A stretch of DNA of 64,000 nucleotides. Source: Oceanobacillus arenosus. GTDB lineage: Bacteria; Bacillota; Bacilli; Bacillales; Amphibacillaceae. The notes under the pieces were generated by a model, which was given only the letters and a program-made list of their open reading frames with translations, was not told the DNA's origin and did no database searches. Of this stretch, positions 35,380 to 45,385 are shown piece after piece. The first letter of the stretch is position 1. Each line of letters begins with the position of its first letter. A program made the position numbers and the translations under genes. The DNA lies in contig NZ_PIOC01000010.1 in assembly GCF_003369575.1 (NCBI RefSeq), forward strand, positions 337,317 through 401,316. The letters are read 5' to 3'.

Positions 35380-37596
35380 TTACTTAACTCTTTTTTCCGT
35401 TTCAACTTGCCTTACATTCATTTGCTTCGAAGGCCAAAATGCCCACTTTCCAAAAAGGCTAGTAATAGCTGGAACTAGGAGGGGACGAACAATAAAAGTA
35501 TCCAATAGTACGCCAATTGCTGTTATTAGTCCAAATTGAACGAGTACTTGGATTGGTAGTGTCGTTAAAACGGCAAATGTTCCTGCGAGTATGATACCAG
35601 CAGAAGTAATTACGCCTCCACTTTGGCCTACGCCTTCGCGAATGGCATCCTTCAAAGGCATCGTTTTTCGCCTTTCCCATATATTAGAAATCATAAAAAT
35701 ATTATAATCCTCACCTAGAGCTACAATAAATACAAAGGCGTAGATAGGAATTAAACCTGAAATAGCAGGGACCCCGAATCCATAATGCAGGATAATCCAA
35801 CCAAGACCTAGCGCACTTGTAAAAGAAATGAGGACCGTAGCAACAAGGTAAAGCATGGCGGTAATTGATCGTAAGTAAACGAGTAACAATACGGAAATAA
35901 TAACGATAACTAGTGTAATAATCATTGTCTCATCTGATTCAACGACGTTACGCTGATCTAGCTGCTCCGCTGTTTGTCCCCCAACCCATAAACCATTTAA
36001 ATCTTCCTCTATGTTCATAAGGTCTATATCTTCTTTTAACTGAGCAAGATCGTCCATCCCTTCATTGCTGTAAGGGTTCTTTTCAAGTTCGATTTGATAC
36101 ATGACAAAGTGATCATCTTCCTCGCTAACTTGAGGTTCCTCAGCATGACTTACACCTTCCAAACCACTCAGTTTGTCTTGTAAGTTGATATTCTTTCCAC
36201 CAGTGTCAAACAACACTTGAACTGGTGCAAGGTCGCCTGAACCAAACGCATCAGAAATAAGCTCAAACCCTTGACGAGACGGAGTATCCTCTGGAAACGA
36301 GGAGAGTATGTCATAGGAATAATTTACTTGAGTCACAAAAGCTGAACTACCTAACAGCAGTAGAAGCGTTAGAATAGCGGTCCGAATTGGTTTCTTCGCT
36401 GCAAACTCACCTATATGATGCCAGAAACGTGACTGTTTATGCTTTTTGACCTTCTTATTCTTTCGCTTTGCTCTCCTTTCTTCCATATCGTTCGTTCTCG
36501 GAATAAATGGGAAGAATGATGTTCTACCTAATATACTGAGCAGCGCAGGAACAAGCGTTAACGAAGAAATCATCATAATAAAAATCGACAGTCCAAATGG
36601 AATTGCGAAATTGTGAATCGTAGCGTACTTTGATATTAGTAGCGCCATAAGCGCTGATGCAACAGTCAAACCACTAATTGCTATTACACCTGACGTATCC
36701 ATAAATGCTTTCTTTAATGCTTGAAAATTGTTTTGTTCCTCATATAGAAACTGTCTAAATCGCGAAATTAAAAATAGACAATAATCTGTCCCTGCACCGA
36801 ATAAAAGCACAGTCATAATGGCTATCCCTTGCGAATCATAGCTGATATAACCTGATTGCGCTAGCCATCCAAGAATTGGAGTTGTGACTGCATAAGCTGC
36901 TCCCACGGCTATAATTGGGATAAATGGCAGAATTGGCGAACGATAAATAAGTAAAAGGATTACAAGTACGAGCAATACCGTTCCAATTAACAGGGAAACA
37001 TCTGCGTTTTCAAACAATTCGGTCGCATCTACGCTAATCCCTGCTGGACCTGTAACGCGAGCAACGAGTTCAGCAGAATCGATATCCTGATTAAAGGGGA
37101 CCACATTAAACTGCGTCTCTACACGCTCTTCTAACTGGACTAGATCGCCTTTAACATCTTCAGGTGATGTGCCGTTTTGAAATAAGATAGGTTGTAAAAA
37201 TGTCGTTCCATCTTCAGAAACCATCTCCTGTAGAGCTGGAATTGGCATTTGATTGTATGGAACTGCAAATTCTTGATACTGCAATTCATTGTTCTCTAAG
37301 CTTTTTGCAAGCGATTGAATCAACTTAAGGTCTTCTTCTGTAATACCATCTTCCCTGTACCAAGTAACTAGAGCAGGAAACCCATCATTATTTGGAAACT
37401 TCTCCTCAATGACGGTTGAAGCCTCCATTGATGGCGCATTGCTTGGCAACGGCTCAATCGTATCGTCTGTATATTCACTTGAATTTGGAAAGAATAGTTG
37501 AAGAATGACAATAAGAACAACCCAGACCGCAAGTGTAACCCATCTTCCAACTCTTCCCCCCACTAATTGACTGAACTTCTGAATAACATTTTTCAT
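35380..37596 (-). CDS. MMPL family (RND-type) membrane exporter
   Basis: A 738-residue RND-superfamily protein of the MmpL/YdfJ type. It has twelve membrane helices in two halves, each with a large external loop after its first helix (about residues 40-200 and 420-540). The proton-relay-like GAGTDYCLFLISRFR and GEDYNIFMISNIWERR motifs occur in helices 4 and 10. A basic linker (about 375-395) joins the halves. Likely exports lipids or amphipathic drugs. Divergent from a TetR regulator with two matching operators between them, so drug- or lipid-induced expression is expected. Confidence 0.9.
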   Translation of the reverse strand: MKNVIQKFSQLVGGRVGRWVTLAVWVVLIVILQLFFPNSSEYTDDTIEPLPSNAPSMEASTVIEEKFPNNDGFPALVTWYREDGITEEDLKLIQSLAKSLENNELQYQEFAVPYNQMPIPALQEMVSEDGTTFLQPILFQNGTSPEDVKGDLVQLEERVETQFNVVPFNQDIDSAELVARVTGPAGISVDATELFENADVSLLIGTVLLVLVILLLIYRSPILPFIPIIAVGAAYAVTTPILGWLAQSGYISYDSQGIAIMTVLLFGAGTDYCLFLISRFRQFLYEEQNNFQALKKAFMDTSGVIAISGLTVASALMALLISKYATIHNFAIPFGLSIFIMMISSLTLVPALLSILGRTSFFPFIPRTNDMEERRAKRKNKKVKKHKQSRFWHHIGEFAAKKPIRTAILTLLLLLGSSAFVTQVNYSYDILSSFPEDTPSRQGFELISDAFGSGDLAPVQVLFDTGGKNINLQDKLSGLEGVSHAEEPQVSEEDDHFVMYQIELEKNPYSNEGMDDLAQLKEDIDLMNIEEDLNGLWVGGQTAEQLDQRNVVESDETMIITLVIVIISVLLLVYLRSITAMLYLVATVLISFTSALGLGWIILHYGFGVPAISGLIPIYAFVFIVALGEDYNIFMISNIWERRKTMPLKDAIREGVGQSGGVITSAGIILAGTFAVLTTLPIQVLVQFGLITAIGVLLDTFIVRPLLVPAITSLFGKWAFWPSKQMNVRQVETEKRVK

Positions 37597-37622
37597 ACCC
37601 AGGCTCCCTTTTGTTTATTTAG

Positions 37623-37636
37623 TTATCGATTGATAA
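37623..37636. promoter_or_regulatory. Operator half pair 1 (TetR/MMPL)
   Basis: TTATCGATTGATAA, an imperfect palindrome 27 bases before the MMPL start codon. It is the exact reverse complement of the site at 37687. Confidence 0.7.
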
Positions 37637-37686
37637 GCGAACACTATAACAATCTCTATGCCAATTATAATCATAATATAGTTCAT

Positions 37687-37700
37687 TTATCAATCGATAA
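37687..37700. promoter_or_regulatory. Operator half pair 2 (TetR/MMPL)
   Basis: TTATCAATCGATAA, 64 bases from the first site and closer to the regulator gene. The pair fits autoregulation plus control of the exporter. Confidence 0.7.
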
Positions 37701-37780
37701 ATGAGAAATTACGAAAACGTGCAATTAATTTAAACTTATGTAAAATGGAAGATAAGGTAAATAAAAGGGAGTACTTTTAC

Positions 37781-38371
37781 ATGAAAAAACCACTAACTAG
37801 AAAAGAAGAGCTAGCACTGACAAGAGAACGTATTCTGAAAGTGTCCGAGCAGCTATTCATGCAGAAAGGGTACCGGGCAGTGACTACTAGGGAAATTGCT
37901 GCAAAGTGCAATATTACTCAACCTGCTCTTTATTATCATTTTCCAGACAAGCAATCCCTATATATTGCGATGCTAGAAGTTTTTGTTACAAACATACGGT
38001 TGAAAATAGAAAATATTTCTAAGGAAACCATTTCCGAGCGCTTAGAGGCTATGCTGGAAGTATTATCAAATGAACATCCTACAAGTATCATGATGATGAT
38101 TCATGATATTGCGGTTGAATTTAAAGAGGAAAATCGTCGCTATATCTTTTCATTATGGAAACAGACGTATTTAGAGCCATTTATCAACATTTTTGAAGAG
38201 TTGAAAGAGGAAGGAATGCTAAGAGATACCATTACTTCAGAAGAAGCTGCGCGGTTTTGCTTATTAACAATGGGGCAAACAATGTCCACGTGGAAGAGTA
38301 AACCTAAATCTTTGGCAGGGCAATATACCGTACTTGTGGATTTAATTTTGCATGGGACTAAAAAACCTTGA
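37781..38371 (+). CDS. TetR/AcrR family transcriptional regulator
   Basis: A 196-residue repressor. The N-terminal helix-turn-helix is clear: RERILKVSEQLFMQKGYRAVTTREIAAKCNITQPALYYHFPDKQ in residues 14-60 by pieces. A helical ligand-binding domain follows. The ATG at 37781 is preferred, 9 bases after AAGGGAG; an earlier ATG at 37745 has no ribosome site. It surely controls the divergent MMPL exporter through the 37623 and 37687 sites. The ligand is unknown. Confidence 0.92.
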   Translation: MKKPLTRKEELALTRERILKVSEQLFMQKGYRAVTTREIAAKCNITQPALYYHFPDKQSLYIAMLEVFVTNIRLKIENISKETISERLEAMLEVLSNEHPTSIMMMIHDIAVEFKEENRRYIFSLWKQTYLEPFINIFEELKEEGMLRDTITSEEAARFCLLTMGQTMSTWKSKPKSLAGQYTVLVDLILHGTKKP

Positions 38372-38383
38372 TGAAGGTTTCCC

Positions 38384-38414
38384 ATGCATTTTGCTCATCG
38401 GTTGATAAGCAAAA
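38384..38414. terminator. Hairpin after tetR with an operator-like loop
   Basis: GCATTTTGCT pairs with AGCAAAATGC. The loop between, CATCGGTTGATA, resembles the two operators upstream of the regulator. It may be a terminator or a third binding site. Confidence 0.55.
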
Positions 38415-38567
38415 TGCATCTATGTAATAAATAAACTGTTCCCTAATACACTTCCTGTTGTAAACAAGTCAAATGAAATGTTCAAAGATTAACCTAATGT
38501 TTGTCGTTCGTATGTCGATTGTATCTTCTCTTTGGAATGGATTAACTTTTGATAAGGAGAGGTTTCT

Positions 38568-39236
38568 TTGGATATGTTTCTCTATTTATTTTATTCTTTT
38601 GCTTATCTATCATTACTTATTTGGAGTACAAGTGTTTCTCCTCAAAACAAACTTTGGTCATTCCTTTCAATTATTTATTTGGTCCTAATTGGATTGATTT
38701 TAGATAATACGGTAATTGCAGCTGGTAGGATTATTGGAGAAGGGGACTTCTTAGAAACTCTTAATCTATTACGTTTTTGGAGTCATGCACTTATTACACC
38801 AACACTGGTTCTTTATTCATTTGGTGTTTTGAGAGCTGCTGAAATAAAAGGAATGAATAAAAAGCGTGCACTAAATATTGCAATGTTGTTTACATTGATA
38901 CTAATCTTTATTGAAATTCGTACCGAAGTTATCGGATTGGAGCTGGGGCCCTTATGGGAATATGGTGTATTACGTTATGTGCCTATAGAAGCTTTGAATG
39001 GAGCCCCCTTTATGATTCTTCTGGTAACATTGACACTTATTGCCGCTGGGATTCTTTTATGGATAAAAAATGGTTGGGCTTGGATGTTTATTGGTGCATT
39101 TGTAATGACACTGGGTAGCATGATCCCTATTCCTATCAATAGTTCGGCGATAACTAATGGATTCGAGCTTATATTACTTATCCTATTAGTCGCAACGAAG
39201 AGACATCTAGAGCAGACAAACAATTTTCAGATCTAA
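38568..39236 (+). CDS. Seven-helix membrane protein, unknown
   Basis: A 222-residue very hydrophobic protein with about seven membrane helices. TTG at 38568 is 5 bases after AAGGAGAGG; the ATG at 38574 is an alternative. It contains NTVIAAGRIIGEGDFLETLN, a RFWSHALITPTLVLYSFG segment and PIPINSSAITNG near the end. No family was recognised with confidence. A broken FAD-dependent desaturase follows 50 bases later, so it may have belonged to a carotenoid-type operon; that is inference from position only. Confidence 0.65.
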   Translation: MDMFLYLFYSFAYLSLLIWSTSVSPQNKLWSFLSIIYLVLIGLILDNTVIAAGRIIGEGDFLETLNLLRFWSHALITPTLVLYSFGVLRAAEIKGMNKKRALNIAMLFTLILIFIEIRTEVIGLELGPLWEYGVLRYVPIEALNGAPFMILLVTLTLIAAGILLWIKNGWAWMFIGAFVMTLGSMIPIPINSSAITNGFELILLILLVATKRHLEQTNNFQI

Positions 39237-39286
39237 GGTCTTTAATGATTTCAAAAACAGATTTTAGGTTAATGAGAGTGAAATAC

Positions 39287-39403
39287 ATGAAGAAAAAAGT
39301 AATTGTAATTGCGCAGGTGTAGCTGGATTAGCAAGTGCGATCCGATTACAGAATGCAGGATATAAAGTTGAAATATATGAAAAAGAAGCCATTCCAGGAG
39401 GTC
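39287..39403 (+). pseudogene. Phytoene-desaturase-like (CrtI/CrtN) N-terminal remnant
   Basis: ATG at 39287 opens MKKKVIVI and, after loss of one or two bases, continues GVAGLASAIRLQNAGYKVEI then YEKEAIPGG. This is the FAD-binding start of a carotenoid desaturase or similar amine-oxidase-fold enzyme. The other roughly 450 residues are gone; the cupin gene begins at once. The dinucleotide-binding GxGxxG is damaged by the deletion. Confidence 0.7.
39396..39402 (+). promoter_or_regulatory. Ribosome site made from desaturase codons
   Basis: AGGAGGT at 39396-39402 comes from the CCA GGA GGT (Pro-Gly-Gly) codons of the broken desaturase and lies 4 bases before the cupin ATG at 39407. It decides that start against longer upstream frames. 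Confidence 0.6.
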
Positions 39404-39406
39404 ATA

Positions 39407-39763
39407 ATGGAATTTTATAAATTTAATAAAGAGAGCGGTAACAAGATATCAAAATTTAATTCGGATTTTGTTATGTCTCGTATAATTCAAACAAATAAGC
39501 CAACAAACATTGGCTGTATGCACTTAGATCAAAATGGTTTGGTGGGCTACCACCAAGCAGCAGTGCCACAACTCCTATTAATTTTGAACGGAGAGGGTTA
39601 TGTTCGTAATGAAAAAGACGAATACTTTAAAGTTCAATCTGGGGATGCTGTCTTTTGGGACAAAGATGAGTGGCACGAAACTAAAACCATTGTGGGATTA
39701 ACTGCTATCGTTATAGAAAGTGAGGAATTGACTCCTAAATTATTTATGCAGTTAAAGAAATAG
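39407..39763 (+). CDS. Cupin-domain protein
   Basis: A 118-residue single-domain cupin. The beta-barrel motifs are visible as GYHQAAVPQLLLILNGEGYV and VQSGDAVFWDKDEWHETKT, with histidines that could bind a metal. Function cannot be told; many such proteins are small-molecule isomerases or sensors. The ATG at 39407 has AGGAGGT 4 bases upstream. An in-frame earlier start at 39335 lies inside the desaturase remnant and gives a basic N-terminus foreign to cupins, so it is rejected. Confidence 0.82.
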   Translation: MEFYKFNKESGNKISKFNSDFVMSRIIQTNKPTNIGCMHLDQNGLVGYHQAAVPQLLLILNGEGYVRNEKDEYFKVQSGDAVFWDKDEWHETKTIVGLTAIVIESEELTPKLFMQLKK

Positions 39764-39881
39764 GCGCTATTCAACAAACGGCTGCATTACTGAAAGAACA
39801 CAAATGCTTCTAACCAATTCAAGTAACGTGGCAGGACTGTTAGAGCATACGGACTAACATTTTCTAAGAGGAGGTAATTTG

Positions 39882-40403
39882 TTGGAAAGAAAATATAATT
39901 TAGGCTCATTCTTCTTATGCTTATTATTCCTGGTGCTTACACTATATTCGTTATATGCCTCTAGGAATCAAATTTGGTCTGTGGCACCACCTGTTTCTAT
40001 TTTTTGGCTATTAACTGGTATTACCTTTGTTATGGGGTGTCTTGGATTTAAAGATAATAGAAACAGGGGAGCAAGGTGGAGAAGCTGGCTCACGGTGATC
40101 ATTTCATTTTCTCTGTCAGCAATTCTCTTGTTAGGGGTAGCAGTGAATATAATTACAAGAGAACACATTACTAGTACGCAATCACCCGATTCTAAAATCA
40201 CGATTGACTTTTATACTGTAAATGGAGGAGCGGCTACATCCATTAGTGTATTAGGAATAGTAGATGGCCCACTTTGGTTTAAGAAGAATATTTATAATGA
40301 TATCAATATGCACAAGGCAGATGTGGAATGGACAAATAACCATACAGTCACAATTAACAATCATACTTTGGATTTGAATAAGGGAGAAACTTTTTCAGAT
40401 TAA
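39882..40403 (+). CDS. DUF5412 family membrane protein
   Basis: A 173-residue protein with three N-terminal membrane helices (about residues 8-26, 36-54, 68-88) and a C-terminal external domain typical of DUF5412: SPDSKITIDFYTVNGGAA, the KKNIY segment and VEWTNNHTVTINNHTLDL. Function unknown. TTG at 39882 lies 7 bases after GAGGAGG; an earlier TTG at 39879 is too close. Not obviously in an operon. Confidence 0.8.
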   Translation: MERKYNLGSFFLCLLFLVLTLYSLYASRNQIWSVAPPVSIFWLLTGITFVMGCLGFKDNRNRGARWRSWLTVIISFSLSAILLLGVAVNIITREHITSTQSPDSKITIDFYTVNGGAATSISVLGIVDGPLWFKKNIYNDINMHKADVEWTNNHTVTINNHTLDLNKGETFSD

Positions 40404-40508
40404 AAAACGCTTATTGCACTAAATTGTGCAAGATTTAACCAACGGAACGATCTTTCCATATCAAGAAATGCATTAAAGCAATAAAACTTACCTAATGGAG
40501 GTGCTCAA

Positions 40509-40703
40509 ATGAGCGAGGAAAGAGAGACTCCTGAAAGAAGAAGAGAAAGATTGAGACAAGAAGAATTAAAAAGGAATCCTGCTGGTAGTATTCACGGTGG
40601 AGGACTTCCTGATTTAGTTGGGGGAATGGGTTGGAAATTTACTGGAATACTTATTCTCTTATTAATAGTAGGCTTCTTAATTTATTCCTTATTCTTTCGC
40701 TAA
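40509..40703 (+). CDS. DUF6366 family small membrane protein
   Basis: A 64-residue protein with the family's highly charged N-terminus (ETPERRRERLRQEELKRNP), a glycine-rich GGGLPDLVGGMGWK segment and one C-terminal membrane helix ending FFR. Function unknown. TGGAGGTG precedes the ATG. Followed by a perfect terminator. A decayed copy of the N-terminal part is at 52800-52870. Confidence 0.85.
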   Translation: MSEERETPERRRERLRQEELKRNPAGSIHGGGLPDLVGGMGWKFTGILILLLIVGFLIYSLFFR

Positions 40704-40718
40704 TTGATGCTTTATCAA

Positions 40719-40756
40719 AACAAAGAGATCGTCGTGATTGTCGATCTCTTTGTTTC
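40719..40756 (+). terminator. Intrinsic terminator after DUF6366 gene
   Basis: A perfect 13-bp stem (40719-40731 with 40742-40754) and a 10-base loop. Confidence 0.8.
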
Positions 40757-40978
40757 ATGAGGATTTATAATGATGGTGAAGAAGCGTATTTCAAAACTGT
40801 AGGATCTTAATAATTTTTTCTGTGATGTTGTTAAACGATTTGGTACGTCAGTTGAACAAATATTAAAAATCAAGACTTAGAGATAAAATTTCTCCAAGCC
40901 TTAATGTGCAATGCCTTTGTTGCTTATCATGAGCCTTATAAGAGGAACCCCATTAGGGCGATAACAGAGGCTAGCAAA

Positions 40979-42322
40979 TTACAAAATCCCAACTGATCCT
41001 AAAAATACGAAGATAATTGTAATTGGCACGAGCCAGCGCATTAGCTGGAACCAGACTTGATACGTACCGTTGGATAAGTTATTTCCATACGAGAACTCAT
41101 TCTTAACAAGGGTCTTGTCCATTTTATAGCCAATAAACAGGGCGATAAATAAACAACCACCAGGGAGCATAATATTACTTACTAGGTAATCGGATGCATC
41201 AAAGATAGTTAAACCAAAAATTTTAAAATCAGCGAGGGCATTCGATGACAATGCAGCAGGGATACCAGCGATAAAGATGAGGATACCAGCAATGCTTGCG
41301 ACCTTTTTCCGTGATCTCCCTTTCTTTTCTGTGAACGCTGCTGTAATGATTTCCAGCATACTAAAGGATGATGTTAAAACAGCAAATAAAAATAGTAAGA
41401 GAAACAGACTAAGGAATACTTCTCCGAAAGGCATTTGTGCAAATGCTTCTGGAAGGACGATAAATAATAGTCCAGGACCCTCTGTTGGCTCAAGTCCGAA
41501 CGCAAACACGACTGGGAAAATTGCCAGACCAGCTAGGAGTGAAACAAAGATACCCATAACAGCCACAGAACTAGCGGAAAGTGGTAAACTGACATCCTTC
41601 TTCAAATAAGAGCTATACGTTACCATAACGGAAATACCGACAGCAAGTGAGAAGAAGGATTGCCCGAGCGCATATAGGACGTTACTGGCATTCAGCTTGG
41701 AGAAATCTGGCTGAAGGAAAAAGCGAATTCCCTCAAGCGCACCCTCAAACGTTACCGCCCGAATGACTAGGATAATGAAAAAGATAAAGAGTAATGGCAT
41801 TAAGATTTTACTCGACTTTTCAATTCCGTTTTGAATACCAAAGGAAACGACAATAATATTGATTAGTAAAAACAGTGCGAGACCTAGGATAGTATAAAAT
41901 GGACTCCCAGTTATCGTTGCGAACAGCTCTGGATAGTTCGCAGTATCCTTAATGATCAGTCCAGGAATCGATAGTGCGCTATAAATAAGTACCCACCCAC
42001 CGACAACACTATAAAACGACATAAGTAAGAACGCACCAACAACACCCCATTTACCAATAAAGGTCCAAAGTGAATTTGGTGCAAGTTTTTTATATGCGCT
42101 GACAGCTTCCTTCTGAGCACCCCTGCCAATGATGAATTCTGCAATTAATATCGGTAAACCAATAATGACAGTAAAGGCGATAAATAATAAGAAAAAAGCA
42201 CCCCCGCCATTCATTCCCGTCATATATGGGAATTTCCAGATTGCACCAAGGCCAATTGCGGCTCCAGCAGATGATAAAATAAAGCCGATTTTAGATGACC
42301 ATTGTTCTTGTTTCTTTTGCAT
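40979..42322 (-). CDS. Sodium-dependent transporter, NSS/SNF family
   Basis: A 447-residue transporter of the neurotransmitter:sodium symporter family (LeuT fold). The first helix carries the sodium and substrate motif GFILSSAGAAIGLGAIWKFPY, and GGGAFFLLF follows. About eleven or twelve helices are present. Family members import amino acids. It stands divergent from the lysine-6-dehydrogenase operon, which makes lysine or a related amino acid a candidate. Start 42322 has GAAGGGA just upstream; an ATG at 42370 would add 16 residues that overlap a TATAAT box. Confidence 0.88.
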   Translation of the reverse strand: MQKKQEQWSSKIGFILSSAGAAIGLGAIWKFPYMTGMNGGGAFFLLFIAFTVIIGLPILIAEFIIGRGAQKEAVSAYKKLAPNSLWTFIGKWGVVGAFLLMSFYSVVGGWVLIYSALSIPGLIIKDTANYPELFATITGSPFYTILGLALFLLINIIVVSFGIQNGIEKSSKILMPLLFIFFIILVIRAVTFEGALEGIRFFLQPDFSKLNASNVLYALGQSFFSLAVGISVMVTYSSYLKKDVSLPLSASSVAVMGIFVSLLAGLAIFPVVFAFGLEPTEGPGLLFIVLPEAFAQMPFGEVFLSLFLLLFLFAVLTSSFSMLEIITAAFTEKKGRSRKKVASIAGILIFIAGIPAALSSNALADFKIFGLTIFDASDYLVSNIMLPGGCLFIALFIGYKMDKTLVKNEFSYGNNLSNGTYQVWFQLMRWLVPITIIFVFLGSVGIL

Positions 42323-42483
42323 GCTTTCCCTTCTTCCCAGTTGATTCTTGGTTGAAAAATATTGTTTCATTATAACACTTCTTCATGGCATTTAATAATA
42401 GTCCTAAAGGGGGTGTAGCCAATCATTAAGTCCTAGAAATTATATTCTTCGATTAACCCAATTTAACTATCTTTTAAAAATAA

Positions 42484-42512
42484 TTGTAAAAGTGAAAATA
42501 GTCATCTATAAT
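42484..42512 (+). promoter_or_regulatory. Sigma-A promoter of the lysine dehydrogenase operon
   Basis: TTGTAA at 42484-42489, a 17-base spacer and TATAAT at 42507-42512. It lies about 105 bases before the aldehyde dehydrogenase start. Confidence 0.72.
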
Positions 42513-42616
42513 AATGGTGAAGTTGTATTACGGAGGAGAGATCATTTTTATTCAATTAAAGGAAAGCGGTTACAAATTCCAGTATGCCACGACAAAATAT
42601 TAGGGGAGGGATTTTT

Positions 42617-44110
42617 TTGGCAGTACTGTTGGAGACAGAAAAATTAGCAAACTATATTGACGGGGAATGGGTAGAAGTAATGGATGTTGCCCCCGTTTTT
42701 AACCCTGCGACAGGAAAGACGATTGTTCAGGTTCCGTTATCAAATGCGAGTTATGTTGATGATGCTGTTGCAGCAGCTAAAAAGGCACAAAAGGAGTGGG
42801 CACTAGTACCGGCGCCACAGCGGGCGGAGGTGTTATATCGTGTCGGCTATCTTTTGAAAGAACGTAAGGAAAGGCTTGCACAGCTTTTGACCCAAGAGAA
42901 CGGCAAGGTGATTGAAGAGGCACGTGGTGAAGTACAAGAAGGAATAGATATGGCATTTTATATGGCTGGTGAGGGAAGAAGATTATTTGGGCAAACAACA
43001 CCGGCGGAACTAAAGGATAAGTTTGCGATGAGCCAGCGTGCACCGGTTGGAGTTGTTGGTATTATTACGCCATGGAATTTTCCAATTGCAATCGCCACAT
43101 GGAAATCATTCCCGGCTATCGTTGCTGGAAATGCTGTCGTGTGGAAACCAGCAACGGAAACACCGATCATGGCATACGAATTGGCAAAAATCTTTGAAGC
43201 GGCTGGTCTGCCAAAGGGTGTTGTCAATGTTGTGTTCGGATCCGGTCGTACTGTAGGGAATGCCATGGTTCAGCATCCAGATATTCGGGTTATTTCTTTT
43301 ACTGGATCAAATGATGTCGGGCGAAATATTGCAGCAGAATGTGGCAGGCAGTTGAAGAAGGTTTCCCTTGAAATGGGCGGAAAAAACGCGGTTATCGTAA
43401 TGGACGATGCGGATTTAGATTTGGCAGTAGAGGGGATTTTATGGAGTGCCTTTGGAACAAGCGGGCAGCGCTGTACGGCATGTAGTCGCGTAATCGTTCA
43501 TGAAACGGTCAAAGGTGCATTGGAGGAACGTCTTCGCAGTGCAATGGAAAAGCTAACAATTGGTGATGGATTGGATGAATCAATCAAGGTTGGACCGATA
43601 ATTAATCAATCAGGACTGGATAAAATTAAAAACTATATTGAAATAGGGAAAAACGAAGGTGCAAATTTACTTGAGGGCGGATATGAGCTAACAGGTGGAC
43701 AGCACGGGAAAGGATATTATTTTGCACCAACATTGTTTACGGATGTGCGTGCTGAGATGCGGATTGCACAAGAGGAAATCTTTGGTCCGGTAGTTTCCCT
43801 AATTCCTGTAAAAAGCTTTGAAGAAGCAATTGAAGTGAATAATAGCGTGGAGTATGGTCTATCAAGCTCGATCTATACGAATGATATTAATCGTGTGTTT
43901 AAAGCACAGCGTGATCTAGATACGGGAATTGTTTATGTAAATGCAGGCACAACTGGCGCAGAGATTCATTTGCCATTTGGCGGGACAAAAGGTACGGGAA
44001 ATGGACATCGTGATTCTGGTATTCAGGCACTTGATGTTTTTACGGAATGGAAAGCAGTTTATGTGGATTATAGTGGGAAGCTGCAGCGTGCGCAAATAGA
44101 TGTAGAGTAA
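42617..44110 (+). CDS. Aldehyde dehydrogenase, probable 2-aminoadipate-semialdehyde dehydrogenase
   Basis: A 497-residue NAD(P)-dependent aldehyde dehydrogenase. It has the [12 protein letters not shown] cofactor region, the general base in [11 protein letters not shown] and the catalytic cysteine in [13 protein letters not shown] (around residue 290). The gene directly before lysine 6-dehydrogenase, with 19 bases between, so the likely substrate is the semialdehyde that enzyme makes, oxidised to 2-aminoadipate; this is inference from context. The TTG at 42617 is chosen because AGGGGAGG lies 7 bases upstream. An ATG at 42584 would include that ribosome site in the coding part. Confidence 0.85.
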   Translation: MAVLLETEKLANYIDGEWVEVMDVAPVFNPATGKTIVQVPLSNASYVDDAVAAAKKAQKEWALVPAPQRAEVLYRVGYLLKERKERLAQLLTQENGKVIEEARGEVQEGIDMAFYMAGEGRRLFGQTTPAELKDKFAMSQRAPVGVVGIITPWNFPIAIATWKSFPAIVAGNAVVWKPATETPIMAYELAKIFEAAGLPKGVVNVVFGSGRTVGNAMVQHPDIRVISFTGSNDVGRNIAAECGRQLKKVSLEMGGKNAVIVMDDADLDLAVEGILWSAFGTSGQRCTACSRVIVHETVKGALEERLRSAMEKLTIGDGLDESIKVGPIINQSGLDKIKNYIEIGKNEGANLLEGGYELTGGQHGKGYYFAPTLFTDVRAEMRIAQEEIFGPVVSLIPVKSFEEAIEVNNSVEYGLSSSIYTNDINRVFKAQRDLDTGIVYVNAGTTGAEIHLPFGGTKGTGNGHRDSGIQALDVFTEWKAVYVDYSGKLQRAQIDVE

Positions 44111-44129
44111 AGTTACTGGAGGGGTTCAG

Positions 44130-45281
44130 GTGAAGGTAGGGGTACTCGGTTCTGGTCTAATGGGAAAAGAAGCAGCACGTGATTTGGCCGGAAGTGCTGG
44201 TGTTACGGAAGTTGGAATAGCGGATATCGATTTTGAACGTGCACAAAAGGTTTGTGAGCATTTGAAATCACCAAAGCTAACAGCATATCAAGTTAATGCA
44301 AAAGAGGAACAGGAGCTTAAGCAATATATTCAGAAATTCGATGTCATCATCAATGCGCTGTTCTATTCATTTAATGAAATCGTGGCAAAGACCGCAATTA
44401 AAGAAGGGGTAAATTCTGTTGATTTAGGCGGGCATATTGGTCATATGACGGACAGGGTGCTTGCCTTGGGGAAGGAAGCAGAGAAAGCAGGGGTCACGTT
44501 AATTCCTGATCTTGGTGTTGCACCAGGGATGATTAATATTCTGGCAGGGCACGGAGCAAGTAAACTGGATAAGGTAGATTCGATTAAATTATATGTTGGC
44601 GGAATTCCGCTGAAACCCCAGCCACCATTAGAATATTATCACGTTTTTTCAATGGAGGGTGTATTCGATCATTATACAGACCCTTCTTTAATTATTCGGA
44701 ATGGGATGAAGCAAGAGGTTCCATCATTATCTGAAGTAGAAACCATTTATTTTGAGAGATTTGGACCACTGGAGGCCTTTCATACATCAGGGGGAACCTC
44801 AACACTATCCTTAACATATCCAAACCTGCAAACATTAGAATATAAAACAATCCGATATCCAGGGCATGCAGAGAAATTTAAACTACTCATTGATTTGAAT
44901 TTGACGAAAGCAGGCTATAAAGTTGAATTAAATGGCGAACAAATTAGTCCGCGCGAGGTTTTCTTAAAAGTATTAGATCCAATTGTTGAGCTCGGCGATA
45001 AAGATGATGTCGTATTATTACGAGTCATTGTATCTGGTGAGAAGCAAGGCGACCACCGAACCTATGAATATGAAATGACAACCTATAAGGATAGGAAGAC
45101 GAATGTAACAGCGATGGCAAGAGCAACTGCAAATACAATATCTATTGTTGCACAGATGATTGGCAGTGGAACGATTGTAGACAAAGGTGTCCATCCGCCA
45201 GAAAAGATTGTGCCAGGCGATGTCTATATCAATGAAATGGCAAAACGCGGTGTTATCATTAGGGAAAATGTCCTGAATTAA
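44130..45281 (+). CDS. L-lysine 6-dehydrogenase (saccharopine-dehydrogenase-like)
   Basis: A 383-residue NAD-dependent enzyme that oxidatively deaminates the epsilon-amino group of lysine to 2-aminoadipate 6-semialdehyde. The Rossmann start [20 protein letters not shown] and the segments [45 protein letters not shown] and [12 protein letters not shown] closely match the Geobacillus stearothermophilus lysine dehydrogenase as recalled. Start is GTG at 44130, 5 bases after GGAGGGG. With the upstream aldehyde dehydrogenase it forms a two-step route from lysine to 2-aminoadipate. Other saccharopine-dehydrogenase-like substrates are possible. Confidence 0.82.
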   Translation: MKVGVLGSGLMGKEAARDLAGSAGVTEVGIADIDFERAQKVCEHLKSPKLTAYQVNAKEEQELKQYIQKFDVIINALFYSFNEIVAKTAIKEGVNSVDLGGHIGHMTDRVLALGKEAEKAGVTLIPDLGVAPGMINILAGHGASKLDKVDSIKLYVGGIPLKPQPPLEYYHVFSMEGVFDHYTDPSLIIRNGMKQEVPSLSEVETIYFERFGPLEAFHTSGGTSTLSLTYPNLQTLEYKTIRYPGHAEKFKLLIDLNLTKAGYKVELNGEQISPREVFLKVLDPIVELGDKDDVVLLRVIVSGEKQGDHRTYEYEMTTYKDRKTNVTAMARATANTISIVAQMIGSGTIVDKGVHPPEKIVPGDVYINEMAKRGVIIRENVLN

Positions 45282-45385
45282 ATGGAAATAGAATTATTTA
45301 TTTGAAGCAGAAAGCAAATCTAGTGCGGATTAGAGTGTTCATAATTCGATATTATCCATTACTATATAAAAGGATCTGAATAAAG

